Source: Candidatus Moranbacteria bacterium RIFOXYA12_FULL_35_19 (GTDB taxonomy: Bacteria > Patescibacteriota > Minisyncoccia > Moranbacterales > UBA2206). From it: a DNA stretch of 42,039 bases. The notes below the pieces were generated by a model that was not told the DNA's origin, searched no databases, and was given only the letters and a program-made list of their open reading frames with translations. Each line of letters opens with the position of its first letter. The stretch's first letter is position 1. Of the stretch, positions 8,002-15,391 are shown piece by piece. Location of the stretch: positions 1 to 42,039 of the forward strand of contig MFSE01000015.1 in NCBI GenBank assembly GCA_001784805.1, read 5' to 3'. The position numbers and the translations under genes were made by a program.

Positions 8002-8307
8002 ATGAAGATAAAGAAAAACGACATAGTTAAAATGAAAGCGGGGAAAGATTCTGGAAAAACAGGAAAAGTTTTGCAGTCTTTTCCTAGTGAAGGAAAAATA
8101 ATGGTAGAAGGTTTGAATATTGTAAAAAAACATTCTAAACCTAGAAAACAAGGAGAGAAAGGCCAGAGAGTGGAAGTGCCCAGAAAAATTCCGGTTTCTA
8201 ACGCAATGTTAGTTTGTCCAAAATGCGCCAAAATTTCTAGAATTGGCTATAAGATAGTAGACGGTAAAAAACAGAGAATATGCAAAAAATGTCAGGGAGA
8301 AATATAA
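8002..8307 (+). CDS. rplX: 50S ribosomal protein L24 (uL24), zinc-ribbon form
   Basis: L24 starts large-subunit assembly. The KOW motif is IKKNDIVKMKAGKDSGKTGK and the middle VEGLNIVKKHSKPRKQGEKG is typical. The C-terminus carries two CxxC pairs (CPKC and CKKC), a zinc ribbon found in some L24 proteins. I use the ATG at 8002: the ATG at 7993 lies in ATGAAATTTATG, which is shared with rplO and belongs to the duplicated spacer repeat. Starting at 7993 would add three repeat-derived residues. Confidence 0.95.
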   Translation: MKIKKNDIVKMKAGKDSGKTGKVLQSFPSEGKIMVEGLNIVKKHSKPRKQGEKGQRVEVPRKIPVSNAMLVCPKCAKISRIGYKIVDGKKQRICKKCQGEI

Positions 8308-8310
8308 GCA

Positions 8311-8423
8311 TTACGAAATACGAAAATAATACGAAATACGAAATACGAAAGTACGAAAAATAAAATTAAATACGAAAATATATCTAAAATTATTTCGTAT
8401 TTCGTTAATTTCGTAGTTCGTAA
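8311..8423. repeat. TACGAA-family palindromic spacer, copy 6 (rplX-rplE)
   Basis: TTACGAAATACGAAAATAAT, then repeated ACGAAATACGAAATACGAAA, face TATTTCGTATTTCGTTAA and TTTCGTAGTTCGTAA. It has one more ATACGAA unit than copy 1, so unit number varies. Confidence 0.85.
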
Positions 8424-8433
8424 ATGAAATAAC

Positions 8434-8979
8434 ATGGCTAGTATCAGAGAAAAATATAATAAAGAAGTGATAAAGGAAATGAAAAATAAATTTAATCTTT
8501 CCAATGATTTTGAGGTGCCAAAAATAAAAAAAGTCGTGGTTAATGTTGGTATCGGAAAATTTTTGAAAGATTCAGCGCAGGTGGAAGAAATTTCTAAGGC
8601 CATCTCGACCATTACGGGGCAAAAACCACTACTGACTAAATCAAAAAAATCAATTGCTGGATTCAAGATAAGAGAAGGCTTGGAAGTTGGAATGAAAGTG
8701 ACTCTTCGAGGAAAAAGAATGTGGGATTTTATCGAAAAATTAGTCAAGGCCACTATTCCTCGGGTGAAAGATTTTCATGGACTCAAAAATTCTGCTGTTG
8801 ATTCCGGAGGAAATTTGAATATTGGGATAAAAGAGCATATTATTTTTCCAGAAATATTACCAGAAGAAGTAAAAAATATTTTTAGTTTGGAAGTGACAGT
8901 TGTGACTGATGCGAAAGATAAAAACAAAGGTTTGGAATTATTTAAGTTATTAGGATTTCCAATGGAGATTAAACAATAA
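8434..8979 (+). CDS. rplE: 50S ribosomal protein L5 (uL5)
   Basis: L5 binds 5S rRNA and contacts P-site tRNA. Identifying segments are IREKYNKEVIKEMKNKF, PKIKKVVVNVGIGKF, TGQKPLLTKSKKSIAGFKIR and VTLRGKRMWDFIEKLVK, with the end KLLGFPMEI. The 181 residues are standard. rpsN follows after 9 nt, so the pair is tightly linked. Confidence 0.97.
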   Translation: MASIREKYNKEVIKEMKNKFNLSNDFEVPKIKKVVVNVGIGKFLKDSAQVEEISKAISTITGQKPLLTKSKKSIAGFKIREGLEVGMKVTLRGKRMWDFIEKLVKATIPRVKDFHGLKNSAVDSGGNLNIGIKEHIIFPEILPEEVKNIFSLEVTVVTDAKDKNKGLELFKLLGFPMEIKQ

Positions 8980-8988
8980 GATTAAATT

Positions 8989-9174
8989 ATGGCAAAGCAA
9001 TCAACGGAGGCGCGAGCCCGAAAAAAACCGAAATTTTCTTCCAGAATCGTGAGACGCTGTTGGAAGTGTGGAAGAAAACATGGTTATATGAGGCAATTTG
9101 ATATTTGTCGAATATGCTTTAGAGAATTGGCCAGCACTGGTCAAATTCCTGGAGTTAAAAAAGCCAGCTGGTAG
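8989..9174 (+). CDS. rpsN: 30S ribosomal protein S14, zinc type (uS14)
   Basis: S14 sits in the 30S head. The 61-residue zinc-binding short form has [20 protein letters not shown], giving the CxxC-x12-CxxC ligand set, and ends in the family pattern [18 protein letters not shown]. It starts 9 nt after rplE. The long Cys-free form is not needed to explain anything here. A half-element of the TACGAA repeat follows. Confidence 0.97.
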   Translation: MAKQSTEARARKKPKFSSRIVRRCWKCGRKHGYMRQFDICRICFRELASTGQIPGVKKASW

Positions 9175-9177
9175 TCC

Positions 9178-9222
9178 TTACGAATTACGAATTTATACGA
9201 ATGTACGAATTACGAATAATTA
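9178..9222 (+). repeat. Half copy of the TACGAA-family repeat (left arm only, rpsN-rpsH)
   Basis: TTACGAATTACGAATTTATA, then CGAATGTACGAATTACGAAT, are the usual left-arm units. The complementary right arm is missing and the spacer continues as unrelated A/T-rich sequence to rpsH. The copy looks like a decayed or partly deleted element. Confidence 0.75.
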
Positions 9223-9285
9223 AAACCAAAAAATAGAGAATAATTTAGTTCACAAAGGTAAAATTAAACTTAAAAACACTAAACT

Positions 9286-9678
9286 ATGGATACTGTTTCA
9301 CAAATGCTAACTAAAATAAGAAACGCTCAAATGGCTGGGCAAAAAGAAGTGGCGATAAGACCGTCTAAGCTTAAATTTGCTTTGGCAGAAATTCTCAAAA
9401 AAGAAGGTTTTGTGGAAAATGTGGCTAAAGAAAAAGAAGGGATGATAAAAATAGTTTTGAAATATCATCAGTTTTCTCCAACAAAAAAAATTCCAGCAAT
9501 CAAAGGAATAAAGAAAATTTCCAAATCAGGACAAAGAATTTATATTAAAAATAAAGATATTAGAGATGTTAGAAATAAATATGGAACAGCTATTTTGTCC
9601 ACTTCCAAGGGCGTGATGACAGGAGAGGAATCAAGAAAAATTGGATTGGGAGGGGAATATATTTGTGAAGTCTGGTAA
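9286..9678 (+). CDS. rpsH: 30S ribosomal protein S8 (uS8)
   Basis: S8 binds the central domain of 16S rRNA and is the known repressor of the spc operon in other bacteria. VSQMLTKIRNAQMAGQKEV at the start and GTAILSTSKGVMTGEESRK then GGEYICEVW at the end are diagnostic. The 130 residues are standard. Whether S8 regulates this operon cannot be told: the spacer between rplX and rplE, where S8 acts in E. coli, is filled by a repeat. Confidence 0.97.
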   Translation: MDTVSQMLTKIRNAQMAGQKEVAIRPSKLKFALAEILKKEGFVENVAKEKEGMIKIVLKYHQFSPTKKIPAIKGIKKISKSGQRIYIKNKDIRDVRNKYGTAILSTSKGVMTGEESRKIGLGGEYICEVW

Positions 9679-9680
9679 TC

Positions 9681-9773
9681 CTACAAAATTACAAAAAATT
9701 ACAAAAATACAAAAAGTAATGCCAGTGAATTTTTTGTACATTTGTATTTTTGTATAATTTTGTAATTTTGTAG
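9681..9773. repeat. TACAAA-type palindromic spacer (rpsH-rplF)
   Basis: CTACAAAATTACAAAAAATT and ACAAAAATACAAAAAG on the left face TTTGTATTTTTGTATAATTT and TGTAATTTTGTAG on the right. The architecture is that of the TACGAA spacers, but the repeated word is TACAAA (G to A). It may be a sequence-shifted cousin or an independent element. Confidence 0.8.
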
Positions 9774-9802
9774 AAAAGAATTTAAATTAAGCAATAAAAA
9801 AT

Positions 9803-10348
9803 ATGAGTAAGATAGGAAAAAAGACCATAATAATTCCGCAAGGGATTGAAGTAAAACTTGAAAAGGAAAAACTTTTTGTAAAAGGTCCTAAGGGTACTTT
9901 AGAATTGGAAGTGAATCAGCAGGCCAAAATTGATATTTCAGAAAATGAAATAAATGTTTCAAAAATAAGAAATACCAAAGAAGCCAATGCTATTTGGGGA
10001 CTCACCCGAGCGCTTATCAGCAATATGATTGTTGGCGCAAAGGACGGTTATGAAAAGAAATTAGAATTGCAAGGAGTAGGTTTTCGAATGTCTCTTCAAG
10101 GCAAAAAAATAGTTATGGCACTGGGATTTTCTCATCCAGTCGAAGTGGAAATTCCTGAAGGTCTCACGGTTAAGCTTGAGGAAAATAATGTTATTTCAAT
10201 TTCTGGAGCGGATAAACAAAAAGTCGGACAATTTTCCGCCAATATCAGAGCGCTAAAAAAAGTTGAACCATATAAAGGAAAAGGATTTAGATATCAAGGA
10301 GAGAAAGTAAGAAGAAAAGTCGGCAAAAAAGCCGGCGCTGTAAAGTAA
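9803..10348 (+). CDS. rplF: 50S ribosomal protein L6 (uL6)
   Basis: L6 has two duplicated domains near the factor-binding site. MSKIGKKTIIIPQGIEVKLE opens it; GPKGTLELEV, GVGFRMSLQGKKIVMALGFS and the end KKVEPYKGKGFRYQGEKVRR are conserved. The 181 residues are standard. It lies between a TACAAA and a TACGAA palindrome. No anomaly was seen. Confidence 0.97.
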   Translation: MSKIGKKTIIIPQGIEVKLEKEKLFVKGPKGTLELEVNQQAKIDISENEINVSKIRNTKEANAIWGLTRALISNMIVGAKDGYEKKLELQGVGFRMSLQGKKIVMALGFSHPVEVEIPEGLTVKLEENNVISISGADKQKVGQFSANIRALKKVEPYKGKGFRYQGEKVRRKVGKKAGAVK

Positions 10349-10351
10349 GTT

Positions 10352-10439
10352 TTACGAAATACGAAAATACGAAAATTGAATTAAAATACGAAAAAGCATA
10401 AAATAATATTTCGTATTTCGCTCATTTCGTAGTTCGTAA
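10352..10439. repeat. TACGAA-family palindromic spacer, copy 7 (rplF-rplR)
   Basis: A shorter 88-nt copy. TTACGAAATACGAAAATACG on the left faces TTTCGTATTTCGCTCATTTC and GTAGTTCGTAA on the right. Confidence 0.85.
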
Positions 10440-10449
10440 ATGAAAAACA

Positions 10450-10797
10450 ATGAAAACAAGTAGAAACAATTTAAGACTCCATCGAAAAAAACGCATTCGG
10501 GCTAAGGTTAAGGGTGATTCTAAAACGCCTCGTTTAGCTATTTTTCGAAGTCTCAAGGGTATATCAGTTCAGGTTATTGATGATACGAAAGGAGCAACCC
10601 TCGTTTTTGGAAGTCTCAAAGAAATTAAAAATGCTGGAAATAATTTAGAGGGAGCTAAAAAATTAGGAATTTTGATAGCTAAAAAATGTGTGGAAAAGAA
10701 AATAAGCGCAGTTGTTTATGACAGAAGTGGTTATAAATATCATGGAAAAGTTAAGGCTTTGGCAGAAGGAGCGAGAGAGGGTGGATTAAAGTTTTAA
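10450..10797 (+). CDS. rplR: 50S ribosomal protein L18 (uL18)
   Basis: L18 brings 5S rRNA into the large subunit together with L5. RLHRKKRIRAKVKGDSKTPR, LAIFRSLKGISVQVIDD and the C-terminal AVVYDRSGYKYHGKVKALAE with GAREGGLKF are the family pattern. The 115 residues are standard. The gene keeps the conserved rplF-rplR-rpsE order. Confidence 0.97.
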   Translation: MKTSRNNLRLHRKKRIRAKVKGDSKTPRLAIFRSLKGISVQVIDDTKGATLVFGSLKEIKNAGNNLEGAKKLGILIAKKCVEKKISAVVYDRSGYKYHGKVKALAEGAREGGLKF

Positions 10798-10799
10798 TT

Positions 10800-10905
10800 T
10801 TACGAACTACGAAATTAATACGAAATACGAAAGTACGAAAAATAAAATTAAATACGAAAATATATCTAAAAATGTTTCGTATTTCGTTCATTTCGTAGTT
10901 CGTAA
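10800..10905. repeat. TACGAA-family palindromic spacer, copy 8 (rplR-rpsE)
   Basis: TTACGAACTACGAAATTAAT on the left faces TTTCGTATTTCGTTCATTTC and GTAGTTCGTAA on the right, with the AAATACGAAAATATATCTAA core shared with copies 1 and 6. Confidence 0.85.
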
Positions 10906-10915
10906 ATGAAAAATT

Positions 10916-11410
10916 ATGGGAAAAGAAAATAGAAGAACAAAGGGCAGACGGGAAAAACCTGAATATGATCAGAAGCTTTTGGATTTAGCGCGAGTTACTC
11001 GTGTGGTTAAGGGCGGAAGAAGGTTTCGTTTTCGTGCCACCTTGGTTATCGGTAACCGAAAAGGCCGTGTTGGCGTAGGAGTGGGAAAAGGAGCGGATGT
11101 GACAGATGCAATCAAAAAAGCTTTTGATGATGGGAAGAAAAATATGATTAGTGTTGATGTGAGCAAAAATACAATTTCTCATAATGTTTTTATGAAATCA
11201 GGTAGTGCTAAAATTATTCTAAAACCAGCGCCCAAAGGACGAGGAATTGTGGCAGGCGGAGCAGTGCGGGCAGTAGTTGATTTAGCCGGAATCAAAGATA
11301 TCGTTTCCAAATCATTAGGGACAGCTAATAAATTAAATGTTGCCAGAGCGACTATTGAAGCCTTGAAAATTTTTAAGGATTCCAAAAAGAGAGAAGAAAG
11401 GATAAAATAG
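10916..11410 (+). CDS. rpsE: 30S ribosomal protein S5 (uS5)
   Basis: S5 affects decoding accuracy and lines the mRNA entry site. VTRVVKGGRRFRFRATLVIG is the double-stranded RNA-binding-like N-domain; VGVGVGKGADVTDAIKKAF, PKGRGIVAGGAVRAVVDLAG and LGTANKLNVARATIEAL follow. The 164 residues are standard. In most bacteria rpmD (uL30) comes next; here it is absent and rplO follows after one palindrome. Confidence 0.97.
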   Translation: MGKENRRTKGRREKPEYDQKLLDLARVTRVVKGGRRFRFRATLVIGNRKGRVGVGVGKGADVTDAIKKAFDDGKKNMISVDVSKNTISHNVFMKSGSAKIILKPAPKGRGIVAGGAVRAVVDLAGIKDIVSKSLGTANKLNVARATIEALKIFKDSKKREERIK

Positions 11411-11412
11411 CT

Positions 11413-11516
11413 TTACGAAATACGAAATTAACGAAATACGAAAATACGAAAATAAAAATAATACGCAAAATATATTGAACAATTTTTTCGTATTTAGATT
11501 ATTTCGTAGTTCGTAA
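11413..11516. repeat. TACGAA-family palindromic spacer, copy 9 (rpsE-rplO)
   Basis: Almost identical to the copy at 7889 (three differences in 116 bases when the shared ATGAAATTTATG is included). It occupies the place where rpmD usually lies. Confidence 0.9.
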
Positions 11517-11525
11517 ATGAAATTT

Positions 11526-11954
11526 ATGCAAATTAATACTCTAAAACTTAATAGCAAAAAGAAGAAAAGAAAGACTATCGGACGAGGTGGAAAAAAGGGG
11601 ACATACTGTGGCAAAGGAAACAAAGGACAAAAAGCGCGAAGTGGAGCGCATGTTGATCCTTTGTTTGAAGGTGGTCGCTCAACACTTATTGATCATATGA
11701 AAAAGAAAAAAGGATTCAAATCAAGAGGGATTAAGCCAATAATTATTTCTTTAGAAAAAATAGAAAAAAATTTCCAAGACGGCGAAACAGTGAGTGTCGA
11801 GTCTTTGATCAAGGTAGGATTGATTGATAGAAGGGAGAAAAAGAAGAGCATAAAAATTATCGGTGGTAACAAACCTGCCTCATCGGCAGAGAAACTCTCG
11901 AAAAAACTTTCCTTCGAAAAGGGTATTCTTTTTTCGAAATCAATTAAAAAATAG
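11526..11954 (+). CDS. rplO: 50S ribosomal protein L15 (uL15)
   Basis: L15 is a late-assembly 50S protein. Its glycine-rich basic N-terminus reads KKKRKTIGRGGKKGTYCGKG, followed by NKGQKARSGAHVDPLFEGG and later SVESLIKVGLI. I choose the ATG at 11526, giving MQINTLKLNSKKKK; the ATG at 11517 belongs to the repeat-borne ATGAAATTTATG also found at rplX. The C-terminal half is shorter and more divergent than usual, but SAEKLSKKLSFEKG fits. secY follows, as expected. Confidence 0.95.
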   Translation: MQINTLKLNSKKKKRKTIGRGGKKGTYCGKGNKGQKARSGAHVDPLFEGGRSTLIDHMKKKKGFKSRGIKPIIISLEKIEKNFQDGETVSVESLIKVGLIDRREKKKSIKIIGGNKPASSAEKLSKKLSFEKGILFSKSIKK

Positions 11955-11963
11955 TTTCTCTCT

Positions 11964-12040
11964 TTACGAATTACTAATTATCTACTAATATACGAATCAT
12001 TTTTATTAGTATATTCGTATAAGATTAGTAATTAGTAAAG
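11964..12040. repeat. TACGAA-family palindromic spacer, copy 10 (rplO-secY)
   Basis: TTACGAATTACTAATTATCT and ACTAATATACGAAT on the left face ATTAGTATATTCGTATAAG and ATTAGTAATTAGTAAAG on the right. It is the ACTAAT-rich sub-type also seen at 6872. Confidence 0.8.
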
Positions 12041-12045
12041 ATTAT

Positions 12046-13317
12046 ATGTTCGACAAAATCATCCAAATCTTCAAAATCAAAGAACTTAGAAATAAGATAT
12101 TTTTTATCTTGACTCTTTTAGTTATTTTTAGATTAGCTGCCAATATTCCGATCCCAGGAATTGATCAGGAAAGATTGAAAATGTTTTTTGCTGACAATCA
12201 ATTTTTCGGGCTACTTAATCTTTTTTCCGGAGGGGGACTTTCCAGTATTTCCATTGTAATGTTAGGTGTCGGGCCATATATCACTTCTTCGATCATTATG
12301 CAATTAATGACTATGATCAGTCCGCGCTTGGAGCAGATTTATAAAGAAGAAGGCGAAGCGGGACGAGAAAAATTCAATCAATGGACTAGATGGCTCACGG
12401 TTCCACTAGCGGCTTTGCAAACGATTGGTATGATTTCTCTTTTCAAATCTCAACAAATTATGGCGCCGGAAGGAGCTTATGGACTTTTTTCTATTGTGAT
12501 TGTAGCTACAGCGGGAACAATTTTTCTCACTTGGCTTGGAGAATTGATCACGGAAAAGAAAATCGGTAATGGAGTGTCGCTTATCATTTTTGCTGGTATA
12601 GTTTCTGGCTTGCCTTCGGTAGTTTCTCGTTTAATGTCAACTTGGGATTCCTCTCAACTTTTCACTTACATTCTACTTTTGGCAGTTGCGGTTGGTTCGG
12701 TAAGCGCGGTGGTTTTTATGACTGAAGGACAAAGGAATATTCCAATTGCGTATGCCAAAAGAATTCGAGGCAATAAAATGTATGGCGGAACTTCCACCCA
12801 TCTTCCTCTTCGCATCAATCAAGCAGGAGTAATTCCAATTATTTTTGCAATGTCGATTATGCTTTTTCCAGGAATGATTGCTAATTTTTTAGCTAGCTCG
12901 GGAAATGGAATGGTGGCTGGAGTGGCGCGAGCAGTGGGAAATTTTTTTCAAAATCAATTTTTTTATGGAACAATTTATTTTATCTTAGTGGTGGCTTTCA
13001 CTTATTTTTATACAGCAGTGGTTTTTGATCCAAATAAAATTGCAGAAAATTTGCAAAAGCAAGGCGGATATGTTCCAGGAATTAGACCGGGGAAAAATAC
13101 TTCTGAATATTTATTCAAAATTATGAATCGGGTAACTTTGACAGGCGCTAGTTTTCTTGGTTTCATCGCTATCTTGCCGTTTATCATACAAGGTTTCACC
13201 AATATCGGATCGATTTCAATTGGGGGTACAGGACTTTTGATTGTCGTTTCTGTGGTGATTGAACTTATCCAGCAAATCGAAGGACAATTAGTAATGAGGG
13301 ATTACGAAGGCTTCTAA
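12046..13317 (+). CDS. secY: Protein translocase subunit SecY
   Basis: SecY is the channel of the Sec translocon and also inserts membrane proteins. The 423 residues have ten hydrophobic segments. FRLAANIPIPGIDQERL at the start, the plug-region LNLFSGGGLSSISIVMLGVG, GNGVSLIIFAGIV, and the cytoplasmic loop AYAKRIRGNKMYGGTSTHLP are typical, with the end IEGQLVMRDYEGF. Its partner secG is encoded at 38790-39011. It keeps the conserved place after rplO and before adk. Confidence 0.98.
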   Translation: MFDKIIQIFKIKELRNKIFFILTLLVIFRLAANIPIPGIDQERLKMFFADNQFFGLLNLFSGGGLSSISIVMLGVGPYITSSIIMQLMTMISPRLEQIYKEEGEAGREKFNQWTRWLTVPLAALQTIGMISLFKSQQIMAPEGAYGLFSIVIVATAGTIFLTWLGELITEKKIGNGVSLIIFAGIVSGLPSVVSRLMSTWDSSQLFTYILLLAVAVGSVSAVVFMTEGQRNIPIAYAKRIRGNKMYGGTSTHLPLRINQAGVIPIIFAMSIMLFPGMIANFLASSGNGMVAGVARAVGNFFQNQFFYGTIYFILVVAFTYFYTAVVFDPNKIAENLQKQGGYVPGIRPGKNTSEYLFKIMNRVTLTGASFLGFIAILPFIIQGFTNIGSISIGGTGLLIVVSVVIELIQQIEGQLVMRDYEGF

Positions 13318-13403
13318 ATGCTAATAGTTGCGAATGTGAAAACGAATGAATGCAAATAATTGATTCGAATACATTAGTATAAACATTAGTAATAATTTGA
13401 ATT
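13318..13403. repeat. GCGAATG-family palindromic spacer, copy 4 (secY-adk)
   Basis: GCTAATAGTTGCGAATGTG, then ACGAATGAATGCAAATAATT, on the left; TACATTAGTATAAACATTAG on the right. It is the same sub-type as the copy at 6376. Its TTGAATTC end gives an apparent TTG start at 13397 for adk that is repeat sequence. Confidence 0.8.
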
Positions 13404-13405
13404 CA

Positions 13406-14053
13406 ATGAATTTAATAATTCTTGGTCCGCAGGGTTCTGGCAAGGGAACGCAGGCGGAAAAATTATCGCAGAAATTTGACTTAGAGCATATTGATATGGG
13501 CAAATTTTTGCGTGAAGTGGCGCTACTGGATACTCCGCTAGGTAAAGAAATTCATGAGATAATAAATATCAAAAAGGAATTAGTTAGTGATAAAATTTTG
13601 CAAGAAGTGATTCATTTGAAAATTATGGGACTGCCTCGCGAACAAGGAATTGTTTTTGACGGAGTGCCAAGAAATATCAATCAGTTGGAATATTTTGAAA
13701 CAGTGCTCAAGGAAGCAGGCCGAAAAATTGATAAAACAGTACTGATCAATCTTTCTGAAAAAGAATCACTGGAAAGAATTTCTAAAAGAAGAATTTGTGA
13801 AAAATGCAAAAAAGTTTTTATTTTAGGCAAAGATATTCAAAATATGGAAGAAAAATGCAATTTTTGTGGCGGAAAAATAATTCAACGAATTGATGATAGT
13901 GAAGAGGGTGTAAAAAAAAGACTGAAAATTTTTAAAGAAGAAACAATGCCGATTGTAGAATATTATAAAAAACAAGGCAAGTTAGTAGAAATAAACGGAG
14001 ATCAGGGAATTGAGGAAGTATTTGAAGATATCCTTTACGAACTACGAAAATAA
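13406..14053 (+). CDS. adk: Adenylate kinase, zinc-lid type
   Basis: Adenylate kinase interconverts ATP + AMP and 2 ADP. The P-loop is GPQGSGKGT at residues 7-15; DGVPRN binds AMP and the lid has two Cys pairs (CEKC and CNFC, about residues 131-155) that would hold zinc. I use ATG 13406 (MNLIILGPQG) because the upstream in-frame TTG lies in a repeat. The last codons and the stop (YELRK then TAA) come from the left end of a TACGAA repeat, so the original C-terminus has been replaced. The usual secY-adk-map order is kept. Confidence 0.95.
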   Translation: MNLIILGPQGSGKGTQAEKLSQKFDLEHIDMGKFLREVALLDTPLGKEIHEIINIKKELVSDKILQEVIHLKIMGLPREQGIVFDGVPRNINQLEYFETVLKEAGRKIDKTVLINLSEKESLERISKRRICEKCKKVFILGKDIQNMEEKCNFCGGKIIQRIDDSEEGVKKRLKIFKEETMPIVEYYKKQGKLVEINGDQGIEEVFEDILYELRK

Positions 14054-14140
14054 TACGAAATACGAAAGTACGAAAAATAAATTAAAGTACGAAAATATAG
14101 CTAGAGTTGTTTCGTATTTCGTTAATTTCGTAGTTCGTAA
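14035..14140. repeat. TACGAA-family palindromic repeat, copy 11, forming the adk 3' end
   Basis: TTACGAACTACGAAAATAAT on the left faces TTTCGTATTTCGTTAATTTC and GTAGTTCGTAA on the right. The left arm begins 19 nt inside adk and supplies its stop codon at 14051-14053. Confidence 0.85.
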
Positions 14141-14145
14141 ATAAT

Positions 14146-14904
14146 ATGATAGTGATAAAAAACGAAAACGAAATAGAATTAATGCGACAGGGAGGAAAAA
14201 TACTTTCTGGGATTATGGAGGAGATTGGAAAGAAAATTGCTCCAGGTGTTAATACAATGGAATTGGACAAGCTCGCGGAGAAGCTTGTTTTTGATAATGG
14301 AGGGACGCCGGCTTTCAAGGGTTATGGCGATAAAAAAAATCCTTATCCGGCAACGATCTGCGCTTCAATCAATGAAGAAATTGTGCACGCTATTCCAAGT
14401 GCCAAGGTGATAATTCGAGAAGGCGATTTGGTGAAAATTGATATCGGGATGAAATACAAAGGGCTTATCACTGATATGGCGAGAACATTTCCAATTGGAA
14501 CAGTGAGTGCAAGGGCGCATGAATTAGTGAAAGCGACAAGAGAAGCATTGAATCAGGGAATTTCAAAAATAAAAGCCGGTGCAAAATTGAGTGAATATTC
14601 TATGGCAGTAGAAAGTTATGCTCGATCTTTTGGATTTTTACCAGTCCATGATTTGGTTGGCCACGGCGTGGGGAGAATTTTGCATGAAGATCCGGTCATT
14701 CCAAATTATCATTGGAGTGGAAAAGATTTAGTTTTAAAAGAGAATATGACGCTAGCGCTGGAGCCGATGATTAATGAGGGAACATATAAAATAAAATTAG
14801 GAGCAGACGGCTGGACATATCTAACACAAGATGACAAACTCTCCGCGCATTTTGAAGATACGGTAGTGGTGAAAAAAGGCGGGTGTGAGATTTTGACAAG
14901 GTAA
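14146..14904 (+). CDS. map: Methionine aminopeptidase, type I
   Basis: MetAP removes the initiator methionine from new proteins. The five metal ligands of the pita-bread fold are visible in order: Asp in KIDIGMKYKG, Asp in ITDMARTF, His in GHGVGRILHEDP, Glu in LALEPMIN and Glu in FEDTVVV. The 252 residues match the short type-I form without an N-terminal zinc finger. It is the last gene of the operon here; infA, rpmJ, rpsM, rpsK, rpsD, rpoA and rplQ, which often follow, are absent from the window. Confidence 0.97.
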   Translation: MIVIKNENEIELMRQGGKILSGIMEEIGKKIAPGVNTMELDKLAEKLVFDNGGTPAFKGYGDKKNPYPATICASINEEIVHAIPSAKVIIREGDLVKIDIGMKYKGLITDMARTFPIGTVSARAHELVKATREALNQGISKIKAGAKLSEYSMAVESYARSFGFLPVHDLVGHGVGRILHEDPVIPNYHWSGKDLVLKENMTLALEPMINEGTYKIKLGADGWTYLTQDDKLSAHFEDTVVVKKGGCEILTR

Positions 14905-14909
14905 TTGCT

Positions 14910-15007
14910 TTACGAAATACGAAATTTTACTAAATACTAAATAAACTAAATACGAAAAGGGTGTGTTTGATTTTTTTTTCGTATTTCGCTTATTTCGTAT
15001 TTCGTAA
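14910..15007. repeat. TACGAA-family palindromic repeat, copy 12 (after map)
   Basis: TTACGAAATACGAAATTTTA, then CTAAATACTAAATAAACTAAA, on the left; TTTTTTCGTATTTCGCTTAT and TTCGTATTTCGTAAAG on the right. It may serve as the weak end of the ribosomal operon, next to a strong terminator that faces the other way. Confidence 0.8.
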
Positions 15008-15011
15008 AGAT

Positions 15012-15057
15012 AAAAAAACCGGAGGGCGTCTGATGTTACTAGACGCGCGCCCCGGTT
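15012..15057 (-). terminator. Rho-independent terminator of the small minus-strand gene
   Basis: On the minus strand a GC-rich stem (AACCGGGGCGCGCGTCT pairing imperfectly with AGACGCCCTCCGGTT) is followed at once by TTTTTTTA. It lies about 20 nt after the stop at 15079. It is one of the few canonical terminators in the window. Confidence 0.85.
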
Positions 15058-15078
15058 GTTCGATGGTCTGGGAATTTC

Positions 15079-15306
15079 TTAAGCAATTTCTTTAAGATAA
15101 TTCCATAAACCATCCTTGTGTGGCCATATAATCATGGCCAAAGCTATTCCGACTAATCCTGATAAAAACCAAAATAGAACAGGGATCGTCGGAAGATTAT
15201 CGGGTCGTATTTGAGATCCTACATTTGCTATCATATTTAAAAATCCGAAACTGATACTGATAGCAGAAATAATAGATAAAAATCCAGAAAAAATTTTTCT
15301 AATCAT
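15079..15306 (-). CDS. Small two-helix membrane protein, 75 aa
   Basis: I do not recognise the family. The product has a hydrophobic segment at about 5-27 (IFSGFLSIISAISISFGFLN), a polar loop with SQIRPDNLPTIP, a second hydrophobic segment at about 42-62 (VLFWFLSGLVGIALAMII) and a short tail WPHKDGLWNYLKEIA. AAAGGA, 8-13 nt before the ATG, is a good Shine-Dalgarno, and the gene has its own consensus promoter and terminator. It therefore looks like an independent, well expressed one-gene unit between two plus-strand operons. The function is unknown. Confidence 0.75.
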   Translation of the reverse strand: MIRKIFSGFLSIISAISISFGFLNMIANVGSQIRPDNLPTIPVLFWFLSGLVGIALAMIIWPHKDGLWNYLKEIA

Positions 15307-15362
15307 GGCTTATTCCTTTCATTTCATGGTAAGGTTAAAGAACAATTTTTCACTAACTGTTA

Positions 15363-15391
15363 ATTCTATCACAATTTTACTCCAATGTCAA
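15363..15391 (-). promoter_or_regulatory. Strong promoter for the small membrane protein, overlapping the ruvX start
   Basis: On the minus strand TTGACA (15391-15386) and TAGAAT (15368-15363) are separated by 17 nt. The -35 box covers the ATG of ruvX on the other strand, so polymerase binding here and expression of ruvX could interfere. Transcription would start near 15356, about 50 nt before the ATG. Confidence 0.75.

Noticed and set aside
1961-15007. CRISPR array from the regularly spaced TACGAA repeats
   Set aside because: The copies are palindromic, of unequal length, separated by whole genes, and there are no cas genes.
1961-15007. Rho-independent terminators between all ribosomal genes
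   Set aside because: The spacer hairpins are A/T-rich, long and lack a following T-run, and terminating after each gene would make no sense in this operon.
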